DNA of 64,000 nt from DTCV01 sp964641155 (GCA_964641155.1 CAZXJO010000002.1:124001-188000); one strand, 5' to 3'. Positions 17,539 to 26,656 are shown, numbered from the stretch's first letter. Program-made: numbers and translations. The notes: generated by a model not told the origin, from the letters alone.

Positions 17539-18804
17539 ACGTATAGCTCGAGGATCTCCGGGTTCTACAAGCTAGGGATTGACGAGAGAGCCAGGATAAT
17601 CAAGGAACTCGCCGGATTGTCTGACGACGAGTTAAACATGATAAAGGCGAGTAAGATAGGCTTAAACATTGCGGATAAGATGATTGAGAACGTTATTGGA
17701 ACGTTTGAATTACCCTTGGGTGTGGCTACCAACTTCCTGATCAATGGTAGGGATTATTTAATTCCCATGGTGATTGAGGAACCATCAGTCGTCGCTGCAG
17801 CATCTAATGCTGCAAGGATGTGTAGGGAGGGCGGCGGTCTATTCGCGGTCAGCACTGAATCCATGATGATCTCGCAAATTCAGCTAGTAGGCGTCACGTC
17901 GCCTCACACTGCTGTGATGAAGATCTTCCAAAATAAGGATGAAATAATTAGGATTGCCAACGAGAAAGACCCCATATTAAGTGGTATGGGTGGGGGAGCT
18001 AAGGATTTGGAGGTTAGGGTTATTCAGAGTCCTGTAGGCCCTATGGTAGTGATCCATTTAATAGTTGATGTTAAGGACGCCATGGGTGCTAACGCCGTTA
18101 ACACCATGGCGGAAGCTGTAGCGCCCTACATAGAGAAGTTGACAGGAGGTAAGGTACTCCTAAGAATAGTCTCCAACCTAGCTGATAGGAGGTTAGTGAG
18201 GGTGTGGACGAAAGTACCTAAGGATGCCGTAGGCGGTGCCGAAGTAGTTGACGGTATCGTATATGCGTGGGCATTCGCAGCTTCCGACCCGTACAGGGCA
18301 GCTACGCATAATAAGGGAATAATGAACGGCGTGATTGCGGTGGCTTTAGCAACCGGTCAGGACACACGGGCGTTGGAGGCAGGCGCCCACGCATACGCAT
18401 CTAGGTCCGGAAGGTATTCTCCCCTATCCGTTTGGGAGAAAAATGAAGAAGAAGACCTGATAGGATATCTTGAGATGCCCATGGTCGTGGGCATAGTCGG
18501 AGGTGCTACTAGGGTAAATCCCATAGCTAAGATATCGCTGAAAATCTTAGGCGTAAAATCGGCTAAAGAACTAGCCGAGGTGATGGGGTCGGTAGGCCTG
18601 GCTCAGAACTTAGCTGCTTTAAGAGCACTCGCAACTGAGGGCATTCAAAGGGGTCATATGAAGCTACATGCAAGGCAGATAGCTATAGCAGCCGGCGCTC
18701 AGGGAGGGGAAGTGGACGTTGTTGTCAACGAGATGATTAAAGGAGGGATCATAAGGTTAGATAAGGCCAAGGAAATATTAGAGAAGCTGAGGGCCACCCG
18801 ATAG
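17539..18804 (+). CDS. hmgA: Hydroxymethylglutaryl-CoA reductase, class II-like
   Basis: HMG-CoA reductase makes mevalonate for isoprenoid lipids. Motifs of the class II (Pseudomonas-like) type are clear: ENVIGTFELPLGVATNF with catalytic Glu, AMGANAVNTMAEAVAP with conserved Asn, and the C-terminal GHMKLHARQ histidine. The first canonical start in frame is TTG 17617, but conserved N-terminal sequence (SSRISGFYKL, then ERARIIKELAGL) continues upstream in the same frame to 17545. Between the in-frame stop TAA (17533-17535) and 17617 there is no ATG, GTG or TTG. A GGTGGT ribosome site at 17527-17532 lies six bases before an ACG codon at 17539, which I give as the provisional start. A sequence error or AUU/ACG initiation are the options. 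Confidence 0.85.
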   Translation, partial: TYSSRISGFYKLGIDERARIIKELAGLSDDELNMIKASKIGLNIADKMIENVIGTFELPLGVATNFLINGRDYLIPMVIEEPSVVAAASNAARMCREGGGLFAVSTESMMISQIQLVGVTSPHTAVMKIFQNKDEIIRIANEKDPILSGMGGGAKDLEVRVIQSPVGPMVVIHLIVDVKDAMGANAVNTMAEAVAPYIEKLTGGKVLLRIVSNLADRRLVRVWTKVPKDAVGGAEVVDGIVYAWAFAASDPYRAATHNKGIMNGVIAVALATGQDTRALEAGAHAYASRSGRYSPLSVWEKNEEEDLIGYLEMPMVVGIVGGATRVNPIAKISLKILGVKSAKELAEVMGSVGLAQNLAALRALATEGIQRGHMKLHARQIAIAAGAQGGEVDVVVNEMIKGGIIRLDKAKEILEKLRATR

Positions 18805-18870
18805 AGGTTACCTTACATGATTTTTGGAGGAAAATTCGCACAGGACCTTATTGAGTCCTCGACGCGTTTC

Positions 18871-18880
18871 NNNNNNNNNN
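18871..18880. other. Assembly gap (ten Ns)
   Basis: Ten undetermined bases join two contigs between the HMG-CoA reductase gene and the small membrane protein gene. The true distance, and any sequence lost there, are unknown. Confidence 0.99.
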
Positions 18881-18890
18881 CCCAACCAAA

Positions 18891-19264
18891 TTAGGTTAAT
18901 GATGAGGTGGGTTGTACACGTCTCAGGAGCTCATCGTACTTCGAGTAACTCATTAATAGGAATACGCCGACAAGTAGTCCTCCTAGGAGGAATCCTATAA
19001 TACTCCACGTGAGTGTTTTTCTTTAGCTCCCCTGTAGTCACCGCTTTCAATCATGGATTCAATCTCCTTGCAGTTCCTGTATATTAATATGTTCACTGTT
19101 CCGAAAATAAGGGGCACTACCCCTACTAGAAAGATAAGTGTTGCTGCTCCTACACAGATGAGGATTATACCGTAAACGAGCGCGATTATCCCGGCGGCCC
19201 TAACATTGGTTATAATGGTGCCGGCCTCGGGAGGTCTTTGTCCAGAAGTTGGCGGTGTGCTCAC
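18891..19264 (-). CDS. Small three-helix membrane protein with a frameshift
   Basis: The annotated frame from GTG 19264 gives 89 residues with two membrane helices (about 24-46 and 47-62) and stops at 18995. Just before that stop, at the run of five A in GAAAAAC, a move of one base into the -1 frame continues smoothly for about 40 residues, with a third membrane helix (WSIIGFLLGGLLVGVFLL) and a charged end, to TAA 18891. The fused product would be about 124 residues. A lost base in a homopolymer close to a contig end is the simplest cause; -1 slippage on A AAA A is possible. No family recognised; N-terminal tail is proline-rich. Confidence 0.6.
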
Positions 19265-19653
19265 GCCCTTTCCCCGTGACTGTCACCAACAAATAATTAC
19301 TTAAGTTTTTGCATTATTCAGCACTTCGAACCGTGTGTGAATCAGACAGTTCGTTAATTTTAAAGCAAACACAGGTATGTGGATATATCACATCACCATT
19401 GCCAACACTTAAAACCCTTACTTTGGGTGAATGGTTTTGCGTAAGGGTTTACCTCCCCACAAACTCTGCGATGCCCGGAACAGGTTCGACTAACCGATAG
19501 CATTTCCCAAATCTGCATTACCTCAGGTGACATCTTGAGCACACCCAAAACCCCTCAACTCCGTTGCCTACGCTATTTTTAGTCCGGCACTTTCCTCGCC
19601 AGCCCGCAACAGGTGCCGGGAGACCCCATCCGTACCTGATCCTGTGGCTGGAC
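19265..19653. other. Intergenic region after the isomerase gene
   Basis: A 63-codon plus-strand frame at 19309-19500 has no coding character that I can defend. A perfect 7-base stem, CCGGCAC with GTGCCGG, brackets about 22 bases near 19585-19620, just past the 3' end of the isomerase gene; it could end or stabilise that transcript. I see no recognised RNA. Confidence 0.35.
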
Positions 19654-20625
19654 CTACCTTGCTGGGAGGGCTCGACCTCTTAAGAAATCCTTATACTTTT
19701 CTATGGATTTCGTTTCCTCGGCTTTCACACCGCGTAATTCAGCTACGTAGGTGCTCGTAAGCCCTGCCACGAGTGAACCGTAGAGTATTCTAGAAAGTAT
19801 GTCATTACCTGGTGGGTTTAAAACACGTAATTTCACCCCAGACCCCTTCAGGTAATCCACCGCGAACTCCAGCAGCGGATCGTCATCCCATAGAACCAAA
19901 GCCCTAATGATGTCTATGTTTACGGGCTTCTCCCACCCTACGATATCATTATGTGCCCACTCAGGTATTATTTCGATCTTGGCAATCATTTTAGAATTCT
20001 CATTCAACTCGTCCTTAAACCTAAGTGCTAGCGGGTAGTACCTCGTGTTAGATATTATTATTGGGATGGATTCGTTCAGGAATTCGGCTAGCTCCTTAGA
20101 AGTTGCTACAGCGGTGTCTACAGATTTGAGGATTTCAACCACACCTTCCAGGTCATCATGAACGATTATTCCGTACGTGCTTAACACCTTTGCTGTGGCT
20201 ATGAGTAGTTGGGGGAAGGCGGCTCTGGGGGGTAAGCCACCGTCAATGACTACGTGGGGGATCCCCCCACTCTCAGCCATCTCAATTAAACTACCCCCCG
20301 ATGACACAACGCATAATTCAGCCCCCATTTCTAAAGACTTCGATACATTGCTTAGGGTTTCTAAGGTGTTGCCGGAGTAACTAATACCACATACTAAGGT
20401 GGTTGGGTCTACCCAGCCGGGTGGTTGGAAGTCCTTAACTATCGTTATAGGTATTTTAGATTTCCCGTACATTGCTGCGTAAACTGCATCACATACTATT
20501 CCCGAACCACCCATACCGGTGAGGACTAATTTCCTGATATCCCTGTTTCTCGGAGTCCCCAAAACCTCGTACTTTACGGCATTTAACGCCAGCTCATACC
20601 AATTGAGGTAGATAAGCTCCATCAC
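19654..20625 (-). CDS. Bifunctional phosphoglucose/phosphomannose isomerase
   Basis: A 323-residue SIS-domain isomerase of the crenarchaeal PGI/PMI family, interconverting glucose-6-P or mannose-6-P with fructose-6-P. The first SIS domain has GMGGSGIVCDAV near 38 and the SYSGNT phosphate loop near 82-87; the catalytic region PEWAHNDIVGWEKP near 212 holds the Glu and His of the family. GTG 20625 and ATG 20622 are adjacent possible starts. The gene follows the hydrogenase operon by about 50 bases on the same strand; a functional link is not implied. Confidence 0.92.
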   Translation of the reverse strand: MMELIYLNWYELALNAVKYEVLGTPRNRDIRKLVLTGMGGSGIVCDAVYAAMYGKSKIPITIVKDFQPPGWVDPTTLVCGISYSGNTLETLSNVSKSLEMGAELCVVSSGGSLIEMAESGGIPHVVIDGGLPPRAAFPQLLIATAKVLSTYGIIVHDDLEGVVEILKSVDTAVATSKELAEFLNESIPIIISNTRYYPLALRFKDELNENSKMIAKIEIIPEWAHNDIVGWEKPVNIDIIRALVLWDDDPLLEFAVDYLKGSGVKLRVLNPPGNDILSRILYGSLVAGLTSTYVAELRGVKAEETKSIEKYKDFLRGRALPAR

Positions 20626-20675
20626 GGAATGAACTCCGAGAGTAATAAGGGTATGGGAATATAAATAGTTGGTGC

Positions 20676-21146
20676 CTAATCAGCTCTTACCTTAGTAGTG
20701 CTTATCTTTTGCCTCACAACGCCTAAAGCCAACGCGACCCCGTAAATTATGGCTTCAGGTTTGGGCGGGCAGCCGGGGATCTTAACAGTGGGGGGTTCGG
20801 GTAATCCATGTTCTTCCCTTAGGACTTTGTACAGTTCGTCTAGGCCGCCGACCGTTGAGTAGGTGTCGTACCAGATACCGCCCCCGCAAGCGCATGAACC
20901 TATAGCTATGACTAACTTAGGTTCCGGGACGGCGATTAGGGCCTCAACTACCTTAGGCAGCACTTCCCTAGTGATAGGGCCTGTAAGCAGTAATGCATCT
21001 GCATGCCTAGGCGATGCCACTAACTTGATCCCAAACCTCTCAACATCGTAGTAGGGGGTTAAGACGTCCAGTATTTCTATGTCGCATGAGTTACAGCCGC
21101 CTGTGTTTAGATGAAAAACCCAAATACTCTTACCATATATACTCAT
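20676..21146 (-). CDS. Group 4 [NiFe] hydrogenase small subunit (HycG/NuoB-like)
   Basis: The 156-residue protein carries one [4Fe-4S] cluster next to the [NiFe] site. Ligands read as Cys18 and Cys21 (CNSC), Cys85 in GSCACGG and Cys126 in PGCPPKPE, the standard pattern of NuoB/HycG/EchC. It lacks the long C-terminal cluster domain of soluble hydrogenases, as expected for the membrane-bound group 4. Its ATG overlaps the stop of the ferredoxin-like gene by four bases. It is the last gene of the hydrogenase operon. Confidence 0.92.
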   Translation of the reverse strand: MSIYGKSIWVFHLNTGGCNSCDIEILDVLTPYYDVERFGIKLVASPRHADALLLTGPITREVLPKVVEALIAVPEPKLVIAIGSCACGGGIWYDTYSTVGGLDELYKVLREEHGLPEPPTVKIPGCPPKPEAIIYGVALALGVVRQKISTTKVRAD

Positions 21147-21658
21147 CTCAAACCACCTGCGGGGCGGATTAAAGAGTTAATGCTCGTCCTCCTCCTGCAA
21201 TCCGAACATAGGTTGACGTTTTCCAAGGTACCCTCGCCGAGCTTGCTTGATACGTGCGTGATGTGTTTAGATGTTGTGAAGGGTTTACCGCATGAAGAAC
21301 ACGTAACGAGTCTGAGCTCAATAATGTGCACCACTTCGCCATTATGAGCTAGTTCGAATTCCTTAGTTATCTTAATGGCTGAAGTCGGGCATACCTCAGC
21401 GCACCTTCCGCAGAATATGCACCTATCTACGTAGTACTCCAACCTCCTCACACCTTCCTCAAAACTCTCCACCACTTTAATAGCGTTAGGCGTGCACGCA
21501 TTGGCGCATGCGGTGCAGCCCATACACTTACTTGGGTCGAACTCCGGCAGCCCCCTAGACCCTTCAGGCACCTCCACATGTTCGTAGGGGTATTTCTTAG
21601 TTACCACACCGACTTCCAACGCTGTCTTAATCCATGAAAGCCTCTTCATGACCTCCAC
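21143..21658 (-). CDS. Polyferredoxin subunit of hydrogenase (HycF/NuoI-like)
   Basis: A 171-residue electron-transfer subunit with two [4Fe-4S] motifs, CMGCTACANACTP near 45 and CIFCGRCAEVCP near 80, which relay electrons to the small subunit. Beyond the ferredoxin core is a further CSSCG (near 119) and CSDC (near 150) pair, a likely zinc ribbon as in HycF. Start GTG 21658 overlaps the end of the large-subunit gene by 13 bases. Its place between the large and small subunits matches the hycE-F-G order. Confidence 0.9.
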   Translation of the reverse strand: MEVMKRLSWIKTALEVGVVTKKYPYEHVEVPEGSRGLPEFDPSKCMGCTACANACTPNAIKVVESFEEGVRRLEYYVDRCIFCGRCAEVCPTSAIKITKEFELAHNGEVVHIIELRLVTCSSCGKPFTTSKHITHVSSKLGEGTLENVNLCSDCRRRTSINSLIRPAGGLR

Positions 21659-23295
21659 CTCCTAGCTAGGGTTCTTAGGTCTGCCTTATACTTCCTACCG
21701 CTGACGGTGTCCACGACTAATAATCTGTCTGTGCAGGAAAAGCACGGGTCGATGCTAGCAATAGTTAGGGAGGCATCGCTTAGAGGGCATTCATGCAGCA
21801 TGACCTTCAACGCTGGTATGTTATTGTAGGTGGGTGCCCTAACCTTCCACCTGTAGACCTTGCTGTACTTACCTGTGAGGACGTAGTGCACGTCCTCACC
21901 CCTAGGAGCTTCAACACCGCTGAAACCTTCCACGTACTCCGGGACTTCAGCGTTCTCGGCCAGTATTCCTCCTCCAGGCATTCTGTCCAATAGCTGTCGA
22001 ATGATCTCTATGCTTTCGTAAACTTCCTCAACCCTCACCATAAGCCTAGACATATTGTCGCATTCGCTGTACGTGGGGACATTAAAGGAAACGTCCTTGT
22101 AAGCTGCGTACGGATGGTCAACACGCACATCACGTTTGAGGTCTGAAGCCCTCGCAACCGGGCCCACCACACCGTAACTTACGGCCTCCTGCTTAGGTAG
22201 CACACCACTGCCCTCAAGCCTTTTAACCACCTCCTTAACAGCTGTTAAGCCGTTGACGCACTTTCTGTACTCCTCCTCAACACCTTTAAGGATCTTAAGG
22301 ATCTTCTCCGAAGCATCGCTATTTACATCCCTTCTAACACCCCCTACTAGGTTGAGGCCGTAGTTCTTCCTATTACCCGTAAGTGCCTCAGCCAAGTTCA
22401 TTACGGGTTCCCTAATCCTCCACGCCTGCATGAATCCCGTGTCGAAGCCTAAGATATGGCACGCGACCCCCAACCAGAGTAGGTGGCTATGAATGCGTTC
22501 AATCTCCAATATCAGCGACCTTATATATAACGCCCTTTCAGGTACTTCGATACCTGCCGCACCCTCAATCGCTTGGCAGTAACAGACGTTGTGTACGAAC
22601 CCGCATATCCCGCATATCCTCTCAGCTACGAACGGTATTTGATTGTAGGTGAGTCTTGACTCACCTAATTTCTCGATGCCCCTATGTACGTGGAAACCTC
22701 TGTATCCGAAACCTACGACTGTTTCACCCTTAACGTGGAGTTCGAAGTACTCGGGCTCATGTAGTAGTGGGTGGTAAGGACCGTAGGGTAACGCCACTAC
22801 GTCGTCGGATCTGATGGGTGTGTAGTGTTCGGGACTGTTCAGTTGAGGCCTGCTCTGGTAGTTGAATTCCTTCCTAAGAGGGTTGACCTTATCAGGCCAT
22901 CCATCAGGTAGAATCAACCTCCTCGGGTCTGGGTGATTTAGGACCTCAATACCTAGTAGATCCCTTACTTCACGTTCACCCCAATCAGCTCCCTTAACGA
23001 GGGGTGTTATGGAGGGGGCTTTAGGTTCTTCTGGGCTTAACCTAACCCTAACTAGTAGGTAGGTCTTCAGGGAGTCTAAGCTGAAGACGTATATGCTGTG
23101 GAAGGTGTTATCGATTTTACGGGCATCGTTCCCGGCTATAACCGTGTATATCCCACCTAACTCTTCGGTGATTACCTTGACAACTTCCCGGAGTTTTTCA
23201 GGTTTCACATCAACTATGAGGTTGCCGTCATTGATGGGTTTATGGCCATCTATCAGATGTCCCAACGCCTTCAATATCCTCTCAGCCGCTTCCAC
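21646..23295 (-). CDS. Group 4 [NiFe] hydrogenase large subunit, NuoC-NuoD fusion (HycE-like)
   Basis: The 549-residue catalytic subunit fuses a NuoC-like N-terminal domain (about 1-150; DWGEREVRDLLG signature near 104-115) to the NuoD-like [NiFe] domain, the layout of HycE of formate hydrogenlyase. Both metal motifs are whole: RICGIC with Cys228 and Cys231, and DPCFSC with Cys518 and Cys521. It is therefore a true hydrogenase and not a quinone-reducing relative. The sequence ends 25 residues after DPCFSCTDR, so a maturation peptidase tail, if any, would fall in that stretch; no hyp or protease genes are near. Start GTG 23295 has a GGTGAGGAG site. Confidence 0.95.
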   Translation of the reverse strand: MEAAERILKALGHLIDGHKPINDGNLIVDVKPEKLREVVKVITEELGGIYTVIAGNDARKIDNTFHSIYVFSLDSLKTYLLVRVRLSPEEPKAPSITPLVKGADWGEREVRDLLGIEVLNHPDPRRLILPDGWPDKVNPLRKEFNYQSRPQLNSPEHYTPIRSDDVVALPYGPYHPLLHEPEYFELHVKGETVVGFGYRGFHVHRGIEKLGESRLTYNQIPFVAERICGICGFVHNVCYCQAIEGAAGIEVPERALYIRSLILEIERIHSHLLWLGVACHILGFDTGFMQAWRIREPVMNLAEALTGNRKNYGLNLVGGVRRDVNSDASEKILKILKGVEEEYRKCVNGLTAVKEVVKRLEGSGVLPKQEAVSYGVVGPVARASDLKRDVRVDHPYAAYKDVSFNVPTYSECDNMSRLMVRVEEVYESIEIIRQLLDRMPGGGILAENAEVPEYVEGFSGVEAPRGEDVHYVLTGKYSKVYRWKVRAPTYNNIPALKVMLHECPLSDASLTIASIDPCFSCTDRLLVVDTVSGRKYKADLRTLARRWRS

Positions 23296-23331
23296 ACCTC
23301 CTCACCACCTATTAATCCTCACCAATGCGTG

Positions 23332-24264
23332 TTAAAAACCTCCTATAGCTAAAATGAGTGCGGCGATGGGTATTATTGTGTATTTCTTAATTGATTCGAT
23401 TGCGTGTACGACCCTATACCTGCCATGTATTGCTGAAACCGCACCTAACGACAGATACGCCACAACGTTCAGAAGTATTGTTAGGATAGAATTCACAGCG
23501 TACCTGAACCCCTCATTGCCCACCAAGGAAGTCAGCGAAGAGATTAGCGGTCCGAAGCACAACAACGTGAAAATCGATGAAACTATGAACCGTCTAATCA
23601 AGTTACTCAGGATCGAAAACGCCAGTAAGGGTCCGCTGTACTCAATCAGGTATCCGGAAGCTATCTCAGGTTCTGCCTCAGCGATGTCGTAGGGTGTCCT
23701 GGCAGATTTGATGAATGAGTAGTAAAGAAGTGCTATGTAGGCTAGCGCTGTGGAGGGCGTTATCACAAGTGTGGATGATATCTTACTCAAACTTAACGAT
23801 GAGTGCTTCAAAGCTATGACAGCTACGGCTAAACCCAGAAGTAGTTCTGAGGACATCAACACCGACAACTCCCTACTGCTACTAACTTCAGCAAATTGAT
23901 TACCGGAAGCTAAGCCACCTAACAACACTGCCAGCGACGAGAATATGAGTAGGTATATCAAGAGAATTAAATCACCCTCAAAACCTAGCGGACTGCTTAG
24001 AGTGTAGGGTAGTATGGTGAGCGCCGCTAATGATGTGAAGAAGCTCACTACAGGCGCTATAATGAACAGCTTAGATGAGGTTGAGGGTACTAATAACTCC
24101 TTCCTAAACAACTTAACTAAGTCGTAATAGGTCTGAAGTATTGGGGGACCTATCCTACTTTGAATCCTAGCCCTAACGAATTTGCGTTCAACACCGTCAA
24201 GTAGGGGTATTAAAAGTATGATCGTTGACACCGTGACAACCAACGTAACATATAGTTTGACCAT
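23332..24264 (-). CDS. Hydrogenase membrane subunit (HycD/HyfC/NuoH-like)
   Basis: A polytopic membrane protein of about 310 residues with some eight hydrophobic helices. It is the NuoH-type subunit that anchors the hydrogenase module. Signatures are ERKFVRARIQSRIGPP near 26-41 and RTPYDIAEAEPEI near 195-207, both from the quinone/proton-input region of NuoH. The frame extends to TTG 24279, but ATG 24264 starts two bases after the stop of the upstream gene and fits the family N-terminus, so I use it. Confidence 0.92.
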   Translation of the reverse strand: MVKLYVTLVVTVSTIILLIPLLDGVERKFVRARIQSRIGPPILQTYYDLVKLFRKELLVPSTSSKLFIIAPVVSFFTSLAALTILPYTLSSPLGFEGDLILLIYLLIFSSLAVLLGGLASGNQFAEVSSSRELSVLMSSELLLGLAVAVIALKHSSLSLSKISSTLVITPSTALAYIALLYYSFIKSARTPYDIAEAEPEIASGYLIEYSGPLLAFSILSNLIRRFIVSSIFTLLCFGPLISSLTSLVGNEGFRYAVNSILTILLNVVAYLSLGAVSAIHGRYRVVHAIESIKKYTIIPIAALILAIGGF

Positions 24265-24265
24265 G

Positions 24266-26179
24266 TCAGAACACCACAACCAATGAAACTAGTGCGGTAA
24301 GGAAAACAGATATCACCACAAGCATTAAGTATAAGTAAGTATCTACTTTGTCGTAAGTCTTAATCAACCACATGAACCCACGACTCATTGGGTTTATGAT
24401 GAACTCATACACGTAAAGTCTGAGCGCGTAGCTAAAGCTGTAAGTACGTTCGAACTCCGTGTAGTACGAGTCACTGTCTAATCCCAACCTACTTGGCAGT
24501 AAGTCCCTCGTGCCGAAGGTCCATGTAGGCGCTACTCTAACTTTACGTCTAAGGACGTACGTAACAACTGCTAATGACAGGATCGTGGTTACTAACAGCA
24601 ACGCGATGTAGGCTAACACGTTGACAGTGTTCGCGATTAAGGCGTTAACAGAGCTTAAGTCAAACATGATTACGTTACTGACTGTCCGTGAGACTATGAA
24701 GTTGAGGGGCACGTAGAAAAATACCCCTAACAGTACGCAGAGAGATGCTAGTAGGATCTGTGCTACCACCATCGGTGTGGGAGCTTCCCTCACATGAGTT
24801 AAAGAACTGGAATTCGGGCTAGATAGGAATCCCCGCGATATGTACTTCATAAAAGCGCTGGTGGTCAACGCGCTGGCGAAGATAGCTAGTGATGCGTAGA
24901 ACACGAGTAAGGGGTTCGTGGATAGTAGGAGTGAGAGTATTATGAGCCACTTACTTATGAAACCACCCAACGGCGGTATGCCTGAAATTGAGAGGGAAGC
25001 TATTAAACCGGATGTGAACGTTACGGGCATATACCTGGCTAAACCACCTAAGGTGCTTAAATCCCTATTATTGACCCTGTATATTATGCTACCTGCGGTG
25101 AGGAATAGCAAGCCCTTAGATACTGCGTGGTTGAGTGTGTGGAGGAGGCCTGCTGAGATGGCTACTATGCCTAGCGGGTTGGGGTACATCATTAGCCCGC
25201 CTCCTATGCCTAGGAATATGTAGCCTATCTGCCCGACGCTGGAGAAAGCCATCAACTTCTTAGAATCTGTTTGTATTATGGCCATTGAGGTTCCGTATAT
25301 TGCTGAGATGACACCTAAGGATGCCAGTACCAATCCTAGTACGTGATAATTAAGACATACTAACGAGACTGCAAACCTCAAGATACCGTAAACGGCTGTC
25401 TTAATCATAAACCCACTTAACAGTGCTGACACGTTTGAAGGTGCTTCGGGGTGAGCTACAGGCAACCAGCTATGCAGGGGTACTAGAGCCGCTTTTATAC
25501 CGAAACCCACAGTAAGCAAGGTCATAATTAGGTATTGAGTGGCGGGGTCGAGATTAATGCCTTCCAATGATTTAAAACTGGTAGATCCGCTGATGAAGGA
25601 AGCGGATATCAATGCAATTATTATCAAACCGGAGCCAAAGTATGACATCAGCAAGTATTTCAGCGCTGCACTCCTTGCCGCCTCACTGGCCTTCTCGTAT
25701 GAGATAAGGAAAAACGCTGCAACACTCATCAATTCCCAAGATATTATAAATAGGACAACATCATCGGTTGTTAGTACCAAATACATTGAAAGCAGAAATA
25801 AGGAGTAGAGAAAGGAGTAAAATCTCATGCTCTCTGTATGTGAGTAACGTTTGATGTAGGAAATCCCATATATGGATGATGCCAGACCAATAATTCCCAA
25901 GATTAAGATGAAAAAAGCCGATAATCCATCAACGCTTACGCTGAAAATGCCTGGGAGCGGTAGTGAGTGCCCTGCAAACAGTTGGAACCAGTTACCGCCC
26001 CAACTACCCGAAGTCAGCGTAGTAGTGGAGAAGTATATCATTAAAGCACTTGCTGACGCGGATAGAATCGAAGTTATGTGAAGCGATGTGAAACCGCGGA
26101 AAATAACGGATGTGAAGCAGCTTAATAGCAACAAATAAAGCGGTAACGGCACTTCGCTTGAAGCGATTATCGCGCTCAA
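24266..26179 (-). CDS. Hydrogenase antiporter-like subunit (HycC/HyfB/NuoL-like)
   Basis: A 637-residue membrane protein with about 14-16 helices, homologous to Mrp-type Na+/H+ antiporters and NuoL/M. The ion-channel residues are kept: Glu in SWELMSVAAFFL near 143 and Lys in GFGIKAALVPLHSWLP, followed by HPEAPSNVSALLSG. It should couple the redox work of the downstream subunits to ion pumping. As first gene of the five-gene operon it starts at TTG 26179; the 105-base gap to the divergent unknown gene holds the promoter. Confidence 0.92.
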   Translation of the reverse strand: MSAIIASSEVPLPLYLLLLSCFTSVIFRGFTSLHITSILSASASALMIYFSTTTLTSGSWGGNWFQLFAGHSLPLPGIFSVSVDGLSAFFILILGIIGLASSIYGISYIKRYSHTESMRFYSFLYSLFLLSMYLVLTTDDVVLFIISWELMSVAAFFLISYEKASEAARSAALKYLLMSYFGSGLIIIALISASFISGSTSFKSLEGINLDPATQYLIMTLLTVGFGIKAALVPLHSWLPVAHPEAPSNVSALLSGFMIKTAVYGILRFAVSLVCLNYHVLGLVLASLGVISAIYGTSMAIIQTDSKKLMAFSSVGQIGYIFLGIGGGLMMYPNPLGIVAISAGLLHTLNHAVSKGLLFLTAGSIIYRVNNRDLSTLGGLARYMPVTFTSGLIASLSISGIPPLGGFISKWLIILSLLLSTNPLLVFYASLAIFASALTTSAFMKYISRGFLSSPNSSSLTHVREAPTPMVVAQILLASLCVLLGVFFYVPLNFIVSRTVSNVIMFDLSSVNALIANTVNVLAYIALLLVTTILSLAVVTYVLRRKVRVAPTWTFGTRDLLPSRLGLDSDSYYTEFERTYSFSYALRLYVYEFIINPMSRGFMWLIKTYDKVDTYLYLMLVVISVFLTALVSLVVVF

Positions 26180-26284
26180 AGATGATTACCGTAAAGAAAT
26201 TATTAAGGGTCGGGTATAATAAATCTTTATCATAAGGATTTACGTAACGGGAACGTTAATATGTTCTGACACAGTAAATTAGTA

Positions 26285-26656
26285 ATGGGTAATGTTTTGG
26301 AATTAAGGCGTGTTGAAGAACCTGTATGGATAAAGGAAATGATAAGGAATTTCAGCAAAATCCTCGAGTCGGAGGAATCCAAAAGTAAGTCGAGGGGGGT
26401 CTTAATCTACAACAAATTACCTCAATACATATGGAATGCCTGGGGTAAGGACCTGAAGAAACTCGGTATCTCATGGCAGGATTTTCTGAAATTGTTGAGT
26501 AAGAATTCTGATGCAATCGTTGACTGGGCAGTGAACGAGAGGATGACGTGGGATGAGTTAATAAACACCTTGAAGGAGGTAGTCCTCTCCCACGGAACGG
26601 TCGCTAAGAGGGAAAGTACCACCCTAGACAAATTCATAAAGAGAGAAAAAAGTTAA
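26285..26656 (+). CDS. Conserved-looking protein of unknown function
   Basis: A 123-residue, mostly helical, charged and Trp-rich protein (five to six Trp, including AWGKDL and WQDFLKLL) with no membrane segment, signal peptide or cysteine. The frame starts at ATG 26285 after an AT-rich promoter-like stretch with TTTATCATAA near 26226. It is divergent from the hydrogenase operon. Base and codon use match its neighbours and the alternating helical pattern looks like a real protein, but I know no family for it. Confidence 0.65.
   Translation: MGNVLELRRVEEPVWIKEMIRNFSKILESEESKSKSRGVLIYNKLPQYIWNAWGKDLKKLGISWQDFLKLLSKNSDAIVDWAVNERMTWDELINTLKEVVLSHGTVAKRESTTLDKFIKREKS

Noticed and set aside
19309..19500. 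A 63-codon plus-strand frame.
   Set aside because: Composition is unlike the neighbouring genes and there is no start signal.
19590..19625. GAGGAAAGU followed by GCCGG on the minus strand, like conserved region I of RNase P RNA.
   Set aside because: A nine-base match in purine-rich sequence is expected by chance here. The other conserved regions, such as ACAGAA near the 3' end, are absent, and the bases also pair into a simple local stem.
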